A model generated the notes under the pieces. The model made no database searches. It had not been told where the DNA came from and saw only the letters and a program-made list of their open reading frames with translations. Below are positions 24,248-35,706 of a stretch of DNA of 64,000 bases, in pieces (positions within the stretch are counted from its first letter, which is position 1; each line of letters opens with the position of its first letter). The stretch covers positions 721,133 to 785,132 of the forward strand of contig KB722740.1 of assembly GCA_000349905.1 (NCBI GenBank), given 5' to 3'. The DNA comes from Volvariella volvacea V23 (Eukaryota > Basidiomycota > Agaricomycetes > Agaricales > Pluteaceae). The position numbers and the translations under genes are program-made.

Positions 24248-25488
24248 CTAGGGGGAGTTCACGGGGTTCCAGCTAATAGCACCATCTGCCCCACGATCCA
24301 ATGCATCTAGTTTGGCTTCATCCTCTTCAGTCAGCTCAAAGTTGTACAGCTGGGCATTGGACCTAATGCGAGCGGTTTGTGTACTTTTCGGTAATGGAAC
24401 AAAGCTGTGTGGCCCTTTGGTCTTTCTGTGACGGTCAAGTCGAAAACGACTTACCCTTTTTGCAGACTCCACCGGAGTAGTATTTGGGCGGAATCGCGGT
24501 CGTACTGGGCGATTCATGCGTTTAGTTTCTGACATTCGAGTGAGGCGACCAGCCCACCTTCTTGGCTAGGTCTTGAATCGGGCGATAATTCATGTCACCT
24601 CTCAGGATTGGGCAATATGCTTGAACAACAATGTTGTGCTCTCTGCAGTAGGCCACAATTGGCTTTTGTTGGCACAGAGGATGGAGCTTAATGGGCACAA
24701 AATCAGTTGGGGTTCTGATACGGTTGGCTTGTACATATACCTCAATCTGGTTTACGGTCGGCATCTCTAGTCCAGCATTGCGGATTTCTTCCAGGTGATG
24801 CAAGCCGCTGGACCACCGTGAGGATAAAGCAAAGAAAGCTGAAGTATACGAACTAATTTGATACTCCAACAGATTTGATCTTGCCGGCTTTCTTTGCCTC
24901 GAGGAGAGCGCGGTAAGTGGCCAGCCGCTTCTCTGTGCCGGAATATGGGTCGTGAATGAGAAAGAGGTCGATGTAGTCTGTTGGAGCATCATATATTTAG
25001 ACAGCGGAATGATGTACCAAGACGGAGGCAAACCGAATTGAAATTTCTGCAAGGACTGGTCAACGCCTCTCAGGGTGCTCTCATATCCGTGCGTCTTTGA
25101 GATGCATTTGGTGGCTTCAGAGCAAGTGAGGTGGGGACAACTCTGAGTATTTAAACATACTGATGAATAGTTCGCTTCTGTCGATCCCGGATTGGCGAAC
25201 AGCGGCCCCTACGGCAGCCTCGTTCCGATACGCTTGAGCAGAATCAACGTGCCTAGAAGTAGATCAGCCGCTGATGCTGCGCCAATCTCTGTATACAATA
25301 TACCTGTATCCAACCCGGAAGGCTTCCAAGCAGGACGTAGTTGCATCATAGTTCTGATAGACCCCAAATCCTAAAAGGGGCATCTCATGGCCTAGATTTT
25401 GAGATACGTCGTGATCACAGCTTCATGCGAGCACGGTGCTCCTACCTGAGGACAGACGAACGGTGGAACTGAGCGATAGCTTGGGCAT
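24248..25488 (-). CDS. Aldo/keto reductase
   Basis: Six or seven exons are read from ATG 25488 ([15 protein letters not shown]) to a stop at 24248. Motifs follow the AKR order: [15 protein letters not shown], then the catalytic Asp and Tyr in [15 protein letters not shown], the catalytic Lys in [13 protein letters not shown], and the His position in [29 protein letters not shown] and [10 protein letters not shown] follow, then a C-terminal FVPLPKST block that binds the cofactor phosphate, and [15 protein letters not shown]. These proteins are cytosolic NADPH-dependent carbonyl reductases of about 300 residues; the substrate cannot be inferred. The intron before DYIDLF was placed because GTTTGC...CAACAG restores the frame. 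The gene is head-to-head with the RING gene, 110 bp between start codons. Confidence 0.85.
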
Positions 25489-25598
25489 GGCAAAGCGGAA
25501 ATAAGGAGCTTGAGTGCGGGCGAGGACGAGATAACGCCGTGTCTGCCAACCCGGTTAAGTTGAGTCCGACTAACAGAAGCTTTCCACGATCTGCCACC

Positions 25599-27326
25599 AT
25601 GTCCCTCTACAACTACGTAGATGCCCCCGATGCTAACTTGGTATGTGCATGTTCTCCTTTCAAAGATTGGGCCCTGAGTCTTCTGGAATCATGACAGGTG
25701 TGCTGCATATGCCGGTATGTAGCGCTACAGTCTCCATGAAAGTGCCGCAACGGCGTTCACACTCTTCGTCAGCAACCCATTCCTCGAGCCCACAACAATT
25801 CGGTCCTGTAATCACACATTCTGCCGCGACTGCATCTTACAGTCGCTGGAACACTCGAAACATTGTCCGGTGGATCGGTCGCCTATTACTGAAGGGGACT
25901 TGGTCCTCGCTGACCCAATAATTCGATCGGTACGCATACCTCACTACCTCTTCCCGAAATCATGTATTGAAGTCTTCTTAAGCTGGTTGATGAACTTGTC
26001 GTAGAGTGTGTCCACAGTGCAGCGGGATGTGACCATACTTGCCAAAGGCAACACCTCGCTACCCATCTTTCGGATTCATGCCCCTACTCATATGTTTCAT
26101 GTCCTGAGAACGAATGCGATGGAAGATTCCTTCGAAAAGAAGCTGGTCGCCATAAACACCGTTCAGAAAACTGCTCCGTGGAGCAATGCCGTAGTCAACT
26201 TCAAGACCAGAAGCTCGAGGTGGGTGTCAACATCTATCTAGTTCCCAATGAGAACCTGAATGCCTGACACGTTGGTTATATAGACACACCAATCTGAAGG
26301 TCAATCCCTAGCAGCCTTTACTTGCACCCACTGTCTCCCCGAGTTCTCCAGTGCCGAGCTCGCAGAGCATTCTTGTCCCGCAGAACAGGTATCCTGTCCT
26401 CATGCTAATTCAGGCTGTCCCTACAAGGGCTCTCGTGATTCACTCGACGGCGAACACCTCCCATCTTGTCCATACGAAGCTCTGAAGGGTTTCTTTGCCA
26501 TCAATAATTCCCGGATATCTCACCTCGCTGAAGAGAATCTGCGGCTCAGATCCAGGGTTCAAGGCCTAGAGGGGACAGTTAAAACCATGAGAGCGGAACT
26601 TGCAGCAGCGCGGAGTGCCCTGGGTCCATGGTACCGCACTCCAACGACCGCAAGTCAACTGTTGTATGCAAGCGCCGTAGGTACAACCCAGGTTCCTTCC
26701 AACTTGGCGGCAGCTTCGGACCCGTCAGCCAACCTGAGCACCGATGTCTACTCTGAGATAGCATCCTATTTTCCCGAAGGCATCACAAGCGATTTGTATC
26801 AATCTGTGCACAGGCCGCCCGCCAACTTGAACCCGCTGCATGAGCACATTGGAACAACTTCGCGATTGGGATCACATACCACCAACCCCCCGCAATCGAT
26901 TCATGGTTCATCGACAACACAAACTATGATCGCACCTCTGAATTTGAGCACAACTCTGGAGGGTACCTTAGCTGGACTTAGACAATCCGTGGTTACGCTT
27001 TCTGCAACAGTGGATTCTCTAGGTCGGCGGAACGAGATTGCATTGTCAAATGAAGTATTGAGACTGAATGAAGAGATGATGTCTCTGAGAGCCAATATAC
27101 ACGGGCTGCGGATGCAGGTACGTACGCCTCATGCATTCTGGTCTGCAATCATACATTTACCTCTTGGTAATAGGTACATGCGATTATGATGGACAGAAAC
27201 GCGCAGGTTACAGGACGTATGGACTCATCTGACCCTGGGTGGTTTCCTTTACAAATACCACCCGTGATGCCCCAGATCCCACCAGCGAGACCAGCGGGAA
27301 ATCCTCCATCCATTACAAAGCTATAA
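25599..27326 (+). CDS. TRAF-like RING finger E3 ubiquitin ligase
   Basis: Six exons (25599-25640, 25698-25714, 25773-25929, 25983-26219, 26284-27117, 27174-27326) give 479 residues. Residues 15-60 form a RING finger: CCIC, RSCNHTFCRDCILQ, then HCPVDRSPI. The last zinc pair is Cys-Pro-Val-Asp, the Asp-ligand variant I know from TRAF and Nrdp1-type RINGs. TRAF-type zinc fingers follow (ECVHSAAGCDHTC, HLSDSCPYSYVSCP, HKHRSENCSVEQC, FTCTHCLPEFSSAEL, HSCPAEQVSCPHANSGCP). A coiled coil follows (LAEENLRLRSRVQGLEGTV), then a Ser/Thr/Asn-rich linker, a second coiled coil (RLNEEMMSLRANI) and a Pro-rich end. No MATH domain is visible. The 17-nt second exon encodes the first zinc knuckle. Target unknown. 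Confidence 0.85.
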
Positions 27327-27340
27327 GAACAAGCATGACA

Positions 27341-28012
27341 CTAATTTGACCTTGCAGCCCACGCTGCATCTAGACGGTCCAACAAAGACTGAACTTCCTT
27401 CACAGCAGTCTTGCGTTCGCGTCTTGCATCTTCCCACTGAGTTTCGGGCACGATCGCGTCAAGACGAAGTAGAGATTGTAGGAGTAACTCCCCCAACCGG
27501 GTATGCTCCTTGTGATGGGTCTGTGATGGTGGGCCTTGAGCGATTGCCACCAAGAAGGACTCTACTGCCGGTGTCAATTGCTTGCGAACAGCGGCCAGCT
27601 CGGACTGGATAGTAGAGATTGTGGATTGCTGAGAATTTTGAGGTGGGGCAGCAGCCGGGATAGGAGCCTGAGGTTCGTCACGCTTAGACCCAACCAGGAC
27701 TATAGTAGAGTTGTTTTGTATATGATAACTAGATACTGCGAGCGGTGTCAGAAGATGTGGTAGATGTTTGAATATTACAGACGAGGAACACTATCATCCT
27801 TGAGAAGGGCGCCTTTGTGTATGAGCTTGAAATCATGTGGGCCGAGCTGGATATACTGCGCAATGTGGGATCTGAGGTCGCCAAGGGGGATGTCGAAGGA
27901 AGGCAAATCGAAAGACAATCTAAAGATATGGTTTGGAGGACGATTAGGACGGGTTTCGAGGGATCTGAGGAGTTGCCAACCTTTCACGGCCCCACTTGAC
28001 GATGACGGGCAT
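27341..28012 (-). CDS. BAG-domain Hsp70 co-chaperone with ubiquitin-like domain (BAG1-like)
   Basis: Three exons (28012-27981, 27919-27783, 27735-27341) give 187 residues. The N-terminus is ubiquitin-like: MPVIVKWGRERLSFDLP, DLRSHIAQYIQLGPHDFKLIH, KGALLKDDSVPLSS and NNSTIVLVGS. After an Ala/Pro/Gln linker, the C-terminal BAG domain is a three-helix bundle (TIQSELAAVRKQLTPAVESF, HTRLGELLLQSLLRLDAIV, ARRERKTAVKEVQSLLDRL). BAG1 proteins act as nucleotide-exchange factors for Hsp70 and dock it to the proteasome via the Ub-like part. No membrane segment is present, unlike yeast Snl1. Its stop codon is only 14 bp from that of the RING gene, and its start lies 110 bp from the MAPKK start. Confidence 0.9.
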
Positions 28013-28122
28013 GACCAAAGCTAAAGCGAACTCTGTTTGGACTGAGTTTTGGGGTCCGACGTCAGCCTCTCTCCTCTCCCTTCACCAGTCCTTAGCCCAG
28101 CTCCCATCTCCACTCCCTCACC

Positions 28123-29808
28123 ATGCCAGAAAACGACCAGCAACGTTCACGGCCACATCCCCTCACTGGCCTGGCCAAACACCCCGGCTCTACCCCCATC
28201 CCCCCATCGCTGCAACCAAAGATGGCGGCAGTAAGTCAAAACACCCTCAACCCCACCTTTGCAACTCTTACACTCCGGTCTAGCTTGCCAACAGGAACGC
28301 CAGGCAGCAGCAGGATCTAGAATCAGTCGCTAATGCTTTCAATCGCATGACTTTCGGCGATTCTACCTTCTCACACCCCGCTCTTGCTGCTGCCCACCCT
28401 AGCCACCCACCCGCGCGCCCACCTCCTTTCAACCGTCGGAGGCCCAACCTCAACCTCGGGCAAATAGATCCAAGTCTTATTACATCGAACAATGACAATC
28501 CCATTTCTTCCGGAGCTGGTCTTGCCCTCGGCAGGCCACCACTCGGTGTAGACCCACCGAGACGCAGACAAATAGATTTCGTTTCCCCCTTCTCCAATTA
28601 CAAAAAGATCGTGTCAGTATCTAGATCCTCGTCCCCCTTCTTTCAGCTCACGTCCATCCATAGCGATCCATCAGGCATTCTCAATTTCCAGGGCAAAGCG
28701 GTCTTACATTCCACAGGGGTGAATTTCTCCAATGGTGCATCCTTCGATATCAACATGGATCAACTTCAGCTCGACGAAGAGCTTGGGAAAGGCAACTATG
28801 GAACGGTAAAAAAGGTTCTACATAAGCCAACGAACGTGGCGATGGCTATGAAGGTCAGTTGAGATCCAATGACGTATATCTTTCCCTTCCCTTGATGATT
28901 GATGTATCTAGGAAATCCGTCTGGAACTCGATGAGGCAAAACTCAAGGCGATTGTGATGGAACTTGATGTCCTCCACCGCGCGGTCGGACCACAGATCGT
29001 TGACTTTTACGGTGCTTTTTTCATCGAGTCGTGCGTCTACTACTGCATGGAGTACATGGACGCTGGAAGCTTGGATAAGCTTCAGGGCGTAGGAGTCCCT
29101 GAAGATGTATTGGGCCGCATAGCATCCAGTATGGTTCAAGGGCTCAAGTACCTCAAAGATAATCTCCAAATCATTCACCGAGGTGCGTCACATTTTCATG
29201 CATGAGCTATCTTCATTCACACGCCTCTAGATGTTAAACCTACTAACGTCCTTCTCAATAAGAAGGGGGAGGTCAAACTATGCGATTTTGGCGTTTCTGG
29301 ACAGCTGGAGAAGTCACTCGCAAAGACAAATATCGGTTGCCAGAGTTATATGGCCGTAAGTGGCTGATTTTCTGTCGCCCTTGTCTATTGTGACGCATTA
29401 CCCTTTCAGCCCGAGCGCATTAAAGGCGAATCGCAAAACAACTTGGGCACTTACACGGTGGCGTCCGACGTTTGGTCTCTTGGACTATCGGTGATCGAGG
29501 TGGGCATGGGCAAGTACCCATATCCCCCAGAGACATACAGCAACGTATTTGCACAGCTCACGGCCATTGTGCATGGTGATCCTCCCGAACTTCCAGGAGA
29601 CAAGTACTCAGAAGTAGCTCGCAGCTGGGTGGCGCATTGCATGGTCAAGGCACCTGAAGGCCGTGCCACCTACAAGGACTTGCTCGAGCACCCATTCCTG
29701 GTTGCTGACGCTAATCGAGAGGTTGATATGGTCGGCTGGGTCGCCAAAGCGGTGGAATATCGTGACCAACAAGCCGCCCACGTACGGTCATCCTCTCGAT
29801 ACGTCTAG
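28123..29808 (+). CDS. PBS2: MAP kinase kinase of the HOG pathway, Pbs2-like
   Basis: Five exons (28123-28230, 28284-28853, 28912-29182, 29231-29355, 29410-29808) give 490 residues. After a 190-residue Pro-rich N-terminus comes the kinase domain: [19 protein letters not shown], the Lys in [38 protein letters not shown], a catalytic loop [21 protein letters not shown] and the MAPKK activation loop [18 protein letters not shown], which has the Ser-x3-Thr phosphorylation pair. The HKPTN...LELDEAK stretch is what separates Pbs2 from Mkk1/2 and Ste7. It would activate the Hog1 stress MAP kinase. It is shorter than yeast Pbs2 because the N-terminal docking region is reduced. Confidence 0.92.
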
Positions 29809-30706
29809 CGTCCATTCCGGTGCAAAATTGGCGTTTGAAGAAGACGATGCGAGTTTCTATTGATGGATAGGACGCCAATGTTTGACGCAACTCTCCCAGA
29901 GCCTTGGCTCTAGCTCAAGCGGCTCTAGGTCCTACGACGACCACGCTACGGGGACTGGATGGCACGTGCTCAGAATGAACCATAGGTCAACTGAACGATA
30001 CCAAGCGAAACACAGCAGTGATTTAGTCCGTGCCGCCCGCATCCCTCCGAGTTCGGTAGACCAATGACCTGACTAACATACCGCTACCGCCCGCTCATCC
30101 CAGTCCCTTTCGACATCAGCATATCCCGCATCACGAAATTTGCATTGACTTTTTCTAACTAATACTTCAGTTACCTATATTCGGATCGTATTCTATCGCA
30201 ACCCACCCACCGATTCCCATCGACCCCAGTTCCCGACAACCCGACTTCCATAGTACAGTGATGCTCTGCATTAGGAACGGTCCTAGAGCAGCTGGCCTGC
30301 ATACCAGTAGTCATCTCCGTTGGAGGCAGTGAATAACCTGATGCAGGATTGATCACCGGCCAGTAAGTAGTCCTGTATAGAAATTTAGTTCTCGTCGTCA
30401 TAATAATGGATAATGCCCTGATATGTGTAATGGCGGTCATGGTTGATCAATGTTATGACGTAGAGTATTTGTTCACTGACATGCTGCCTTGGAGGAAACG
30501 TGTCCTTGTCCTGAGCAGACTCTGCGTGCCAATGACGTCACGGCACATGGGTGGCCCTGGATTACATAATACAGATAATCCGGCAATGACCGTGGTCGAT
30601 CTGGATAGCAGTCATCTCGACACAGATTGACTTGTCCTCGAGTGCCCAGGCGCTTTGAGAACTCGGCCATCTCTAGCAAGATCCACGTCCAGCTCCAGTC
30701 GTTAAC
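29809..30706. other. Intergenic region before ILS1
   Basis: This 898-bp gap lies between two genes on the plus strand. A CACGTG E-box occurs at 29963-29968. Open frames here are short, overlap in opposite directions and show no motif; no gene and no tRNA-like fold was recognised. Confidence 0.35.
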
Positions 30707-33700
30707 ATGAGTTTTGCGCCCCACGATAGTGAGCATCCCCGCCTGTCTAGAGTGACTGTCGTTAATATAACTGCAGTCACCGTCCCCTTCGACTTCCCCA
30801 AGGAGGAGGAAAAGGTTCTCGCATTCTGGAGGGAGATTGACGCGTTCAGAACCAGCCTGAAGCTATCAGAAGGGAGACCAGAATACACCTTTTACGACGG
30901 ACCACCATTTGCCACTGGTCTGCCGCACTACGGACATCTGTTGGCTGGTACCATCAAGGCAAGGAATCGGCCTACTTTTTGGAAATTCGGACTGTGTTTT
31001 GATTTTATTGCCTCCAATCTCGTTTTCTTTTCATCAATAGGACATCGTTACCCGCCATGCTCATGTGAGCGGTTATCATGTCACGCGACGCTTTGGGTGG
31101 GACACGCACGGTCTCCCGGTGGAACATGAAATCGACAAGAAATTGGGGATCAAAGGAAAGGAGGATGTGCTAGCTATGGGAATTGACAAGTACAATGAAG
31201 AGTGCAGAAGTATCGTCATGAGGTATTCATCCGAATGGCGTCAAACGGTCGAGCGTATGGGCCGCTGGATTGATTTCGACAACGACTACAAAACATTAAA
31301 TCTCCCCTTCATGGAATCCGTTTGGTGGGCGTTCTCCGAGCTCTACAAAAAGAACCTGGTTTACCGAGGCTTACGGGTTATGCCCTACTCGACCGGCTGT
31401 ACTACACCACTCTCAAATTTTGAGGCGGGTCTAGATTACCGCGATGTTAGCGATCCTGCAGGTGTTTCTCTCTCTCCTTCATATCTGATACAAAATCTGA
31501 CATACTCATCACGATCGCTAGTGACCGTCGCGTTTCCGCTGGTGGATGACCCAAGCACTTCGCTCCTTGCATGGACAACTACACCGTGGACATTGCCGTC
31601 GAACTTGGCGCTTTGCGTGCACCCCGATTATACGTACATCAAGATTCATGACCAAGAGCGTGATCAGAACTTCATCTTACACGAAGGGTTGCTCCGTACC
31701 CTATACAAGGACCCCAAAAAGGCCAAGTACAAAAAGGTCGGACAGTTCCAGGGAGCGGATATGAAGGGATGGCGATACACACCATTATTTGAGTATTTCA
31801 CCGAACAAGTAAGTCATTACCTTCAGAAGCAGACTCCTCGTATTCATCTGGTCTAATCTATCTAGTACGAGGATAAGGCGTTCAGGGTGGTTGTCGACAC
31901 CTACGTCACAGATGCCGATGGTACGGGTATCGTCCACCAAGCCCCTGCTTTCGGTGAGGATGATCACCGTATTGCCATTGCAAATGGCGTGCTGCGCCCG
32001 GATGAAATGCCCCCTTGTCCAATCGACGACGGTGGCCACTTCACCAAAGAGGTTGCCGATTTTGCTGGATTGCATGTTAAGGTCAGTTGCATCTGGTTTC
32101 ATAGCTTGGCTTACTCACCCCTAACACCTTACACTAGGCTGCCGATGGCCCAATCCAAAAGGTGCTCAAGTCCAAAGGACGCTTGATCGTCCAGTCTACT
32201 TTGAAGCACAGCTATCCATATTGCTGGAGGTAATAGCATTTCCATATCGGCGTCTTTTGGCTGATGAGAGCCATAGGTCTGGTACACCGTTGATCTATCG
32301 TGCCATCCCAGTATGGTTTGTCCGTGTTAGCCCTATTGTAGACGACCTTGTACGAAACAATGAACAAACGAGATGGTAAGCCATAGATAAATTTATCGTT
32401 ATGCGCTAATGATAAGTGCAGGGTACCCCAGTCTGTTGGTGATAATCGCTTTGGAAACTGGCTCGCCAATGCCCGTGACTGGAATATTGGCCGTAATCGA
32501 TACTGGGGGACACCCATCCCCCTATGGGTCAGTGAAGACTTCGAAGAGGTGAGCGTGAACTTGTCAGCTTGTTATTGTTCTAATTGAGATAGATTGTCTG
32601 TGTGGGCTCCGTCGAAGAACTTGAGCGCCTGTCAGGAGTCACTGGGATCAATGATATCCATAGACATAAGATCGACCACATCACTATACCCTCTCAAAAT
32701 GGGAAGGGCCAGTTGAAGCGTATTGAAGAGGTTTTCGATTGCTGGTTTGAATCCGGAAGGTACTTCGTTATTTATCTCTATATATACATACACCAACGAG
32801 CTCCACTACATTAGTATGCCTTATGCTCAACAGCACTACCCCTTCGAAAATAAGGAGCTATTCGAGAGGACCCACCCAGCCGATTTTGTTTCTGAGGGCA
32901 TCGACCAGACCAGAGGCTGGTTCTACACACTTCTCGTCTTGTCAACCCACCTCTTTGGATGTGCACCATGGAAGAATTTGATCGTCACCGGCCTGGTTCT
33001 CGCTGCGTAAGTAATATATTGCACACTAGAGGTTACAATCCAACTTGCTTTTAGGGATGGAAAGAAAATGAGCAAGAGCTTACGCAACTATCCCGATCCC
33101 AATTTCATCATCGATAAATATGGTGCTGATGCAACAAGGTGTGTATGTGCTTATCCCTCCATGGCAGCATTGCTAAGAGATTCCAAGAATGTTTTTGGTG
33201 AACTCGCCTATCGTGCGTGGCGACAATCTACGTTTTCGTGAAGAGGGTGTTCGCGAGGTCATTTCCCGTGTCTTGCTTCCATGGCTGAATTCTTTCCGTT
33301 TCTTCCTCGGACACGTTGCACTTTTGAAGAAGAGCACCGGGCATGACTTTGTGTACAACCCACAAGCCCCATTACCCAACAATGTCATGGATCGCTGGAT
33401 TTTGGCTCGTTGTCAGTCGTTGATCAAGTTGGTGAGGGAGGAGATGGCAGCTTATCGACTTTATACCGTCATCCCGCGGCTTCTGGACCTTGTCGATGAG
33501 TTGACCAATTGGTATATCCGTTTCAACCGAAAACGATTAAAGGGGGAAGACGGCCTCGAAGACACGGCAGCGGCGCTGAATACACTTTTCGAAGCTTTAT
33601 TCACCCTGTGCAAGACGATGGTGAGCCGTAGATCTAACTCGTTGAGCGCACCGCTTATTACCACGTAGTCTTCCTACACTCCGTTCTTGACGGAAAATCT

Positions 33701-34634
33701 ATATCAAACATTGAAAAAATATATTCCTGAGGATCCGGCTGCTGGTGATACCCGCTCAGTCCATTTCTTGAGCTTCCCCGAAGTCAGGGCAGTGTATTTC
33801 GACTCGGAGATCGAGAGGAAGGTGCAACGCATGCAGGCTATTATTGAACTGACAAGAAATCTACGAGAGAAAAATAACTTATCCTTAAAGGTCGGCATTC
33901 CTTATGAACACACGAAACAAGGGCTTATATGGCATATCTAGGTGCCCCTAAAAGAGCTTCTAGTTTTCCATCCCGATGAACGATATATTTCCGACGTCAA
34001 GTCCCTACAACGATACATTGAATCCGAACTTAATGTTCGCGATGTCGTCTTCTCCTCTGATGAAAGCCTATCTGGCGTTCGATACAGAGTCAATGCGGAT
34101 TGGGCCGTGCTTGGCAAGAAGCTGCGAAAGGACTTAACTCGCGTCAAGAATGCACTTCCCAATGTATCCTCCGATGATGCACGAAGCTACGCACTCACAG
34201 GCAAGATTGCCGTGGATGGTATTGAACTCGTTGCAGGGGATCTCACAGTTCAACGTTACCTTGAATTGCCACAAACGGCGGAGACTCAATATGCGACAAA
34301 TACCGATAACGACGTCGTAGTTCGACTAGATATCCAAATTCACCCGGACTTGCAGGGCGAGTGGTTGGCTCGTGAGCTAACCAATCGCGTCCAGAAATTG
34401 CGAAAGAAGGCAGGCCTTCAAGCAACAGACGATGTCGAGATCTTCTATAGATTTGAGGAGGGTACCGGAAGTGAGCTACTTGCAGCCATCACCGAGCATG
34501 CCGAGGTCATCCAAAAGACTGTGGGTGGCCTGCCCATCGACTGGACGAACAAGAAGGAGGGAGCTACCGTATTGGTTGAAGAAGAGCAGGAGGTGGCTGA
34601 TGTCAAGTTTGTGCTTTATCTAGTGCGTCCATGA
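30707..34634 (+). CDS. ILS1: Isoleucyl-tRNA synthetase, cytosolic
   Basis: About a dozen exons encode roughly 1,070 residues, the usual length of the cytosolic enzyme. It charges tRNA-Ile. Landmarks in order: [12 protein letters not shown], the class I HIGH box as [39 protein letters not shown], and the editing (CP1) domain with [13 protein letters not shown] and [15 protein letters not shown]. Then come [38 protein letters not shown], and the second ATP motif [15 protein letters not shown]. The anticodon-binding region contains [17 protein letters not shown]. Exons are separated by about 50-nt introns, for example before DIVTRHAHV, within PDPA/VTVAFP and before [12 protein letters not shown] 48-nt in-frame GT-AG segment (30729-30776) in the first exon is probably an intron, since the family normally goes straight into FPKEEEK. 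It ends 75 bp from the convergent SNU23 gene. Confidence 0.95.
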
Positions 34635-34709
34635 CGGGTGTTGCGGCTATAATACAGTACATTAGACGCCACGAGCAATAAAAATACGGGTTTTGCGCTA
34701 CCATCGGGT

Positions 34710-35483
34710 TCATTTCTTTGACGAGCCGAATCCACTGAATCCCATAAGCTGAGCCATCTCATCATTCTGCTCCAATCCTTGGACAAGCTCAAGTCGGATC
34801 TTGTCCTTCTCCGCTTTCTTCTGGGCTTTCTTCTCTTCTCGTAAAGCCTTTTCTTTCTCCCGTATTTCTGTCAATCGCTTGTCGAAGTCATACTCCTTAG
34901 CTTTGGTCGCTTCCTTGGTCTTCTCCCGTAACAGTGCTATTCGCGCTCGCACCTGTTCCAGAGTGGAGCGTTCAAGCTTTGTCGTCTGACCAATTGCTCT
35001 AAGGTCTACGAATGTGTTAGTCAGTTTTTATCTCGATCCATCAGGCTGTGCACGTACGCGCTCGGCTGTTAATATGGTCTAGGTACCCTGCACTGTCCTT
35101 ATATGTTCGGTTACACGTCTCGCAGTAGAAACCTGGCTGGCCAGGACCTCGTCCTGTTGGATTTTGCACAACCATGGTCTTTCCAAGGTTTTTGTCCAAT
35201 TCCAATGGTGCCTCTCTGGCCTTCATCAACTCTGTTGGTCTAGGCAGATCATCTTTGTGACCTTTTCTTGGTCGCTTGCCTAGGTAGACACATATGAGGG
35301 GGATGCACTAAGGGCACAGACAGATAGCTTACCCTGCCTCATACGTTCTTCGTTTTCCTGCATCCGTTCCCGTTCCTCCATATCCTTTCTCTTTGCCCTT
35401 TCCGCATATTCCTCTTTATCCCATTTTCTCCGAAAATCGGTGTCTGCGGCCTTAGAACTATATGCGCCCCCCTTATCCGCCAT
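34710..35483 (-). CDS. SNU23: U4/U6.U5 tri-snRNP zinc-finger protein Snu23 (ZMAT2)
   Basis: Three exons from ATG 35483 to a stop at 34710 encode roughly 220 residues. The start MADKGGAYSSKAADTDFRRKW matches the conserved N-terminus of Snu23/ZMAT2 proteins. This is followed by a Glu/Arg-rich helix, PGFYCETCNRTYKDSAGYLDHINSRA (a matrin-type U1-like C2H2 finger), and a long charged helix (LLREKTKEATKAKEYDFD, KRLTEIREKEKALREEKKAQ). It ends with MGFSGFGSSKK. In the spliceosome it sits in the B complex near the U6/5' splice-site helix and is released on activation. A heavily intron-bearing genome such as this one needs such tri-snRNP factors. It starts 223 bp from the divergent ERD1-like gene. Confidence 0.92.
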
Positions 35484-35706
35484 GCTGAAGGCAGATAGTT
35501 ATCGTTCAGTGGTTGCAAACGAAGTGAGTTGCAGGGTTGAGTTGGTTGTGTGTCACGAAGAATAATGTGCCTGCGGAGCACTGCCACGTGCTATACAATA
35601 TTCACCCCTTCCCCTCACTGGCGCAGCACAATTTGACCCATCGTCTGTGCAGGGCTCGCCCGGTTGCTCTCTTTTACGATTAACTACTGGTTCAACGCGC
35701 TTTATC

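Noticed and set aside
28614..28649. 36-nt GT-AG segment in the MAPKK N-terminal exon
   Set aside because: It is in frame, but 36 nt is shorter than any intron accepted here, so it was left as coding.
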